Shown here: positions 60,195-64,000 of the stretch, piece by piece
Layout of the letters: the number at the start of each line of letters is the position of its first letter
Numbering within the stretch: the stretch's first letter is position 1
Source: Streptantibioticus ferralitis
Lineage (GTDB): Bacteria; Actinomycetota; Actinomycetes; Streptomycetales; Streptomycetaceae
Direction of reading: 5' to 3'
NCBI RefSeq assembly: GCF_029223525.1
Contig: NZ_JARHTQ010000004.1
Span: 186,001 to 250,000, forward strand
DNA: 64,000 bases
Translations under genes and position numbers: made by a program
The notes under the pieces: generated by a model
What the model saw: only the letters and a program-made list of their open reading frames with translations
What the model was told of the DNA's origin: nothing
Database searches by the model: none

Positions 60195-61307
60195 TCACAG
60201 GCAGGGCCACTGGTCCCGCGGTGTGGTCAACTGGGCCAGGGCCAAGGCCAGGAAGAAGTCGCCCCAGATCAGTTCGTGGCCGGTGGCCGTCCCGCTCGCC
60301 ATGTCGTAGCAGCCGTCCAGCAGCATTCCGGCGGGGCGGCCCACCGCCGACCCGTCCCGGAATCCGGTCAGATGGCCCTCCACCAGCGTCGCCACCAGTC
60401 GCCGTGCGGCGGTGCGCTGGTCCCCGTCCGGATCGGCGAGGGCCAGCAGCCCCACGGCGGCGATGGCGGCGGCCGAGGTGTCCCGGGGACCGCCCGGGTC
60501 GGTGAAGCTCCACGAAGGGACGGCCGTCGCGGCGTGCTTGGCCCAGTAGCGCGCCGCCTCGCCGGCGGCGCTGGTGAACTCCGGCATGTGCAGCGCTCGG
60601 GCCGCGGTGGCGAAGGAGAGGATGCCCCAGGCCTGACCGCGCGACCAACCGCCCGCCGGATGGGCCCCGGACGGCTCCTGGCCCGCCACCGGGGCGAGGG
60701 CAACACCGGCCCGCACGCCGCCGTCGTCCATCAGGCACAGGTCCCGATGGCGGACCGCGTTGCCACGTGCCAGATCCAGCAGCCGCGGGCGACCGGCGGT
60801 GCGGCTCGCCCAGGACAGCAGCGCGGTCACCGCGGCCACCGAGTCGATGGCGGTCGCTGACCTGCCGTCAGGACCCTGCCCCAGTGCGGTGCCGAGCGGG
60901 ATGAGGCCCAGCCGCTCGTCGTAGGAGGCGGCGAGCGCCTCGGCGCCTTCTAGTGCCACGGCCAGCGCGGTGTCGTCGCCGCACAGCAGATGGCCCGGCG
61001 CGGCCCCGTACCAGAACGTCATGGCCCGGGTGACCGTGTCATCACCGGCCCGCTCCCGTAGCCGGGTCGTCCAGGCGACCGCCCGGCGGCGGTCTTCCGG
61101 GGCACCGCTGTGCCAGGCCGCCAGCCAGAGCAGCCCCGTCCAGTACCCCGCGGTCCACGAGCCGCGGCGGGTGCTCGTCCACACACCGGTGCCCGGCTCG
61201 GCGTACAGGGGGAAGCGGTCGCCCACCTCCCGGGCGGTGGCCCGTACGCGGTCGAGCATCGCCGTGAGCGCCGCATCCGGAATGAACTCATCGGCGGGTC
61301 GCGCCAC
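60195..61307 (-). CDS. GH88-like unsaturated glucuronyl hydrolase family protein
   Basis: An alpha/alpha-barrel protein of 370 aa. Characteristic segments are GSWTAGYWTGLLWLAAWHSG, TAIDSVAAVTALLSWASR, GWSRGQAWGILSFATAARAL and MLLDGCYDMASGTATGHELI, followed by WGDFFLALAL. These match the d-4,5-unsaturated glucuronyl hydrolase and related barrels. The GTG start has GGAGG upstream, inside the end of the thioesterase gene. Its presence in a CoA-acid operon is unexpected. A carbohydrate-linked substrate or glycoside of the acid is possible. Confidence 0.78.
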   Translation of the reverse strand: MARPADEFIPDAALTAMLDRVRATAREVGDRFPLYAEPGTGVWTSTRRGSWTAGYWTGLLWLAAWHSGAPEDRRRAVAWTTRLRERAGDDTVTRAMTFWYGAAPGHLLCGDDTALAVALEGAEALAASYDERLGLIPLGTALGQGPDGRSATAIDSVAAVTALLSWASRTAGRPRLLDLARGNAVRHRDLCLMDDGGVRAGVALAPVAGQEPSGAHPAGGWSRGQAWGILSFATAARALHMPEFTSAAGEAARYWAKHAATAVPSWSFTDPGGPRDTSAAAIAAVGLLALADPDGDQRTAARRLVATLVEGHLTGFRDGSAVGRPAGMLLDGCYDMASGTATGHELIWGDFFLALALAQLTTPRDQWPCL

Positions 61308-61308
61308 T

Positions 61309-62121
61309 TCAGGCCTCCGATACCAGCAGGGTCTGCACCGCGAAGCCGATTCGCCCCCGGTGGTCGAGGAGCGCGGTTTCGGCGGCGCCGCCGCCGGTCG
61401 GGCCGGTGCGGGTGACGGCCCGCAGCGCGATCCACTGCCCTGCTGGCGGACGGTGGAGATGGACGGTCAGATCGACATTGACGCAGGTGTACAGATCCGG
61501 TGCCAAGGTGGCCCCGGTACCGTAGCCGAACTCCGCGGCGGCGACGGCGCGTTGCTCGGGCCGTACGGCCGTGTCGGCCAGCACCGGGCAGCGCAGTCGT
61601 ACCCACGCCGTGCCCCCGGCTGGGTGCGACGGATCGTCGACCAGCCGTACCTCGACCGCGTCCCTGTTGAACGAGACCGCCTCGCCCGGATCGCACAGCC
61701 GCACGCCCGCCCGCGGTGGTGGCGGGGGGAGTTCGTCCGGCAGGCCGTCCGGGAGCCGCAGCCGTTCCGTACGCAGATAGACGGCGCTGCCGCGGGCCAC
61801 CGGCGTTCCGGCCGCGGTGACGACAGTGTCAACGACGTCGAAACTGCGCCCGGAGCGCGCCAGTGATGCCACCACGCGCAGCGGCGCGGCCGGAACCGGC
61901 CGCAGGAAGTCGACCGACAGTTTGGCCGGCGCGCGGTCCGCGCCGGCTTGGCGCCTGGCGTGTTCGGCGACCAGCATCGCGACGGCCGCGCCGTGCAGTC
62001 GCTCGCCGCCCCATGGCCCGCGGGCATGCGCCGCGGCTACGAACTCGCCGCCCCGCTGGGCGAACAGCGGGCCGCTGGTGGCCTCATCCACCGCGGCGAC
62101 GACGGCCGCGGCGGACGTCAT
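61309..62121 (-). CDS. Acyl-CoA thioesterase (double hotdog, TesB-like)
   Basis: Two hotdog domains in 270 aa: GERLHGAAVAMLVAEHARRQ with LSVDFLRPVPAAPLRVVASL in the first half, and EFGYGTGATLAPDLYTCVNV with LTVHLHRPPAGQWIALRAVT and LDHRGRIGFAVQTLLVSE in the second. This is the acyl-CoA thioesterase family that releases CoA from an acyl group. It overlaps the MFS stop by ATGA and precedes the GH88-like gene by one base, so the three form one transcript. Confidence 0.85.
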   Translation of the reverse strand: MTSAAAVVAAVDEATSGPLFAQRGGEFVAAAHARGPWGGERLHGAAVAMLVAEHARRQAGADRAPAKLSVDFLRPVPAAPLRVVASLARSGRSFDVVDTVVTAAGTPVARGSAVYLRTERLRLPDGLPDELPPPPPRAGVRLCDPGEAVSFNRDAVEVRLVDDPSHPAGGTAWVRLRCPVLADTAVRPEQRAVAAAEFGYGTGATLAPDLYTCVNVDLTVHLHRPPAGQWIALRAVTRTGPTGGGAAETALLDHRGRIGFAVQTLLVSEA

Positions 62122-63344
62122 GCACCCGCCTTGGCGGTGGAGCGGCGGCCGCCCCAGGCGCACAGCACCGCGATGGCGAACACCGCGGCCACCAGCGTCC
62201 AGCCCACCGGGTACCCGCCCGAGGTGTCGACCAGGAAGCCGAAGGAGAGCGGGCCGACCACGAATCCGGCGAAGAACCCCATGGACACCAGAGCGGACGC
62301 ATGGCCGGTGCTCCCGAAGCCGCGGCCCTTTATGACGGCCACCATGGAGACCGCGTTCGCCGCCACCGCCGAGCCGCCGAGCCCTATGGCACCGATCCAG
62401 ATCAGCCAGTGCGCGCCCGAGGCGCTCGGTACCAGCACCGCGAAGCAGACCGCGGCGATCGCCAGCACGATCAACGACGCGGACAGATTGGCCAGTCGGG
62501 CGCTGAAACGCGCCCACAGCACGCGCGCGAAGATGCCCGACACGCCCAGGGCGGCGATCAGCGCCCCTGCGGCCTGATCGCCCATGCCGAGGTGCTGGTG
62601 GGCGTAGAGCGGCAGATAGGTGTTGAGCGCGGCCAGACCGCTACCGATGCACAGCGAGTAGGCCATCAGCCAGCGGGTCGCGGTGTTGGGCACACCGGGC
62701 AGTGTCAGCCGCTTGGCCTGCCCCGCCGCGGCGTCGCGGGGCAGCAGTGCCGTCAGCACCGCGGCCAGCACGGCGACCGGTACCACCAGCGCGAGCGCCC
62801 CGCGCCAGGACAGCACCCGGGCCAGCGTCGGCAGCAGCAGCCCCGCGACGAAGGCGCCGAGCTGCACGCCCGACTGCTTGATGCCGACCGCGCCCGCCCT
62901 GCGCTCCGCGGGCAGATGCGTCGCTATGAGCTTGTTGGTCGAGGGATTGGCGAGGGCCTGCGGTACCCCGGCCAGTATCAGCGTGCCGAGCAGGAACCAG
63001 TACGTCCGGGTGGCCGCCAGCAGGGCGAAGTCCACGGCGATCAGTGCCAGCAGCGCGACCAGCGCCCGGCGGCCGCCTATGACGTCCGTCAGATGGCCCG
63101 CGTACAGCGACAAGATGGTGGCGGTGCCGAACGCCACCGCGGTGAGCAGTCCCAGTTGGGACTTGGATATGTGCAGGTCGTCGAGGATGAATGGGCCCAG
63201 CGACCCGATCGCGTACAGCACGAGCATGGACAGCCCCATGCCGCTGGTGAGCAGTGGCAGCAGGGTCCTGGGCGGGGAACCCGGTCGGCTGGCGGCCGCT
63301 TCCGTCGCGTCAGTGGTCCTTTTTTCAACCGATTCGGTGGCCAT
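62118..63344 (-). CDS. MFS transporter
   Basis: Twelve-helix major facilitator, about 408 aa. Loop 2-3 reads GHLTDVIGGRRALVAL. Helix 5 region carries GIKQSGVQLGAFVAGLLLPT, similar to CynX/NNP-type transporters. The ATG at 63344 is chosen; a 16-codon extension to 63392 lies in the operator region. It is divergent from the TetR gene, with a putative operator between them. It may import the acid used by the operon or export a toxic product. Confidence 0.85.
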   Translation of the reverse strand: MATESVEKRTTDATEAAASRPGSPPRTLLPLLTSGMGLSMLVLYAIGSLGPFILDDLHISKSQLGLLTAVAFGTATILSLYAGHLTDVIGGRRALVALLALIAVDFALLAATRTYWFLLGTLILAGVPQALANPSTNKLIATHLPAERRAGAVGIKQSGVQLGAFVAGLLLPTLARVLSWRGALALVVPVAVLAAVLTALLPRDAAAGQAKRLTLPGVPNTATRWLMAYSLCIGSGLAALNTYLPLYAHQHLGMGDQAAGALIAALGVSGIFARVLWARFSARLANLSASLIVLAIAAVCFAVLVPSASGAHWLIWIGAIGLGGSAVAANAVSMVAVIKGRGFGSTGHASALVSMGFFAGFVVGPLSFGFLVDTSGGYPVGWTLVAAVFAIAVLCAWGGRRSTAKAGA

Positions 63345-63395
63345 CGCTTGCGTCCCCCATTGCTTGGATGCCAATAATGGAGTGGATTTCAATGA

Positions 63396-63409
63396 AGTCG
63401 AACTCTAGA
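63396..63409. promoter_or_regulatory. TetR-type operator candidate, MFS-TetR promoter
   Basis: AGTCGAACTCTAGA differs at one position from AGTCGAACACTAGA at 52959-52972. It lies 27 bases before the TetR start and 52 bases before the MFS start. The neighbouring TTCACACTATAG is A/T-rich, as expected for a promoter. Autoregulation plus control of the distant divergent promoter is inferred. Confidence 0.6.
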
Positions 63410-63435
63410 TTCACACTATAGTAAGTAGGCGCACG

Positions 63436-64000
63436 ATGGCGATGGCGAAGAAGACCGACGGACGGCGCGCACGGGCGGAGCAGACCAGGGCGCGGATGCT
63501 GGACGCGGCCATGCGCCTGTTCGTCGAGAACGGCTACGGGGCGACGACCATCGAGTCCATCGCCCAGGAGGCCGGGGTCGCCGTGCAGACGATGTACTTC
63601 TCCTTCGGCAACAAGCAGAAGATCCTCAAGGAGCTCATCGATCTGCATGTCGCCGGTGACGACGACCCGGTGCCCACGTTGGAACGCCCATGGGTGGCCG
63701 AGGCGTTGGCCGCCGCCGACCCCGTCGACCAGCTGCGGCTGCAGGCGCAGGGCGCCCGGGCGATCTACGAGCGGGTGGGCGCCGTGCTCGAAGTGCTGCG
63801 CAACGCCGCGGTGGTGAGCGGCGACGCGATGGAGCTGTGGCGGACCAACCAGCACCAACGGCTTGTCGTACAGGGGCACTTCGTGGACGCGCTGGCGAAG
63901 AAGCGCCCGCTGCCGGAAGGTCTCGGCCGGAAGCGGGCCGTGGACATCTGCTACGGGCTGCTCGGCCCCGAGCTCTACCACCTGCTGGTACACGAGCGCG
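63436..64000 (+). CDS. TetR-family regulator, partial at window end
   Basis: The frame from the ATG at 63436 runs to the last base without a stop. It encodes the TetR helix-turn-helix: RMLDAAMRLFVENGYGATTI, ESIAQEAGVAVQTMYFSFGN and KQKILKELID. The following helices (WVAEALAAADPVDQLRLQAQ, VGAVLEVLRNAAVVSGDAME) belong to a ligand-binding domain of the TetR_C type that includes several antibiotic-cluster repressors. No clear ribosome-binding site precedes it. It is divergent from the MFS gene and probably controls the regulon from 50.9 kb onward. Confidence 0.85.
   Translation, partial: MAMAKKTDGRRARAEQTRARMLDAAMRLFVENGYGATTIESIAQEAGVAVQTMYFSFGNKQKILKELIDLHVAGDDDPVPTLERPWVAEALAAADPVDQLRLQAQGARAIYERVGAVLEVLRNAAVVSGDAMELWRTNQHQRLVVQGHFVDALAKKRPLPEGLGRKRAVDICYGLLGPELYHLLVHER

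Noticed and set aside
1-64000. tRNA, rRNA or complete insertion sequence
   Set aside because: No cloverleaf with a CCA-type end, no ribosomal RNA signature and no transposase were recognised while reading both strands; a covariance-model search was not possible here.

Overview
The window has very high G+C and dense coding. Its families are typical of Streptomyces: mycothiol-dependent formaldehyde dehydrogenase, XRE/DUF5753 with DUF397 and an RsbW-like ATPase, a Methyltransf_19 protein, an MAB_1171c-type membrane protein, and rare TTA (bldA) codons. It reads as chromosomal Streptomyces DNA carrying several catabolic islands and at least one biosynthetic gene cluster.

Bases 1-6000 hold a demethylase locus: the tail of an IclR regulator, a three-component Rieske oxygenase (oxygenase, FAD reductase, ferredoxin), S-(hydroxymethyl)mycothiol dehydrogenase and an APC permease. 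A methylated quaternary amine such as a betaine is a plausible substrate, with the released formaldehyde oxidised through mycothiol. Repeated TTGCG-N5-CGCAA sites lie in both control regions. Bases 6100-10200 hold a relic GTPase fragment, an ImmA/IrrE plus MAB_1171c pair, an aldo/keto reductase and a dienelactone-hydrolase-like protein. Bases 10684-15529 hold panD, a dnaK-grpE pair without dnaJ or hspR, and a NarL-type two-component system. Next come a secreted S53 peptidase and a galactoside/tagatose locus (GH27, sugar porter, SIS isomerase, class II aldolase, DeoR), then a methyltransferase and an ATPase/DUF397/XRE developmental-type trio (23.3-26.2 kb).

Bases 26434-40364 are the most interesting part. 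This is a tightly coupled operon starting with a WD40 protein, a GTP cyclohydrolase II and an FGE/SUMF1-like protein. Those three families are the hallmark of toxoflavin-type 7-azapteridine biosynthesis (ToxC, ToxB, ToxD). They are fused here to genes not expected in that pathway: a cysteine-synthase-like PLP enzyme, a serine-acetyltransferase-like enzyme, a methyltransferase, a 1127-residue protein with three ATP-grasp-derived modules (the middle one degenerate), a second ATP-grasp ligase, a 2OG-Fe(II) oxygenase and an MFS exporter. A VOC protein, a flavin-reductase-like protein and an arylamine N-acetyltransferase follow. I infer an undescribed route to an azapteridine or diaminopyrimidine amino acid or peptide.

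Bases 41-51 kb hold a DUF2993 protein, an unrecognised helical-repeat-like protein with a TTA codon, a truncated permease next to a tandem hairpin repeat, a Tat-type phosphoesterase, a copper ATPase block and a metal ABC transporter. Bases 50.9-64 kb look like a TetR-controlled regulon: a frameshifted flavoprotein, a degenerate NRPS-like protein, a duplicated CoA-transferase, a CoA ligase, an acyl-CoA dehydrogenase, a GH88-like protein, a thioesterase, an MFS transporter and the TetR itself, which runs off the end. A near-identical 14-bp motif lies in the two divergent promoters of this regulon. No rRNA, tRNA, CRISPR array or complete insertion sequence was seen.
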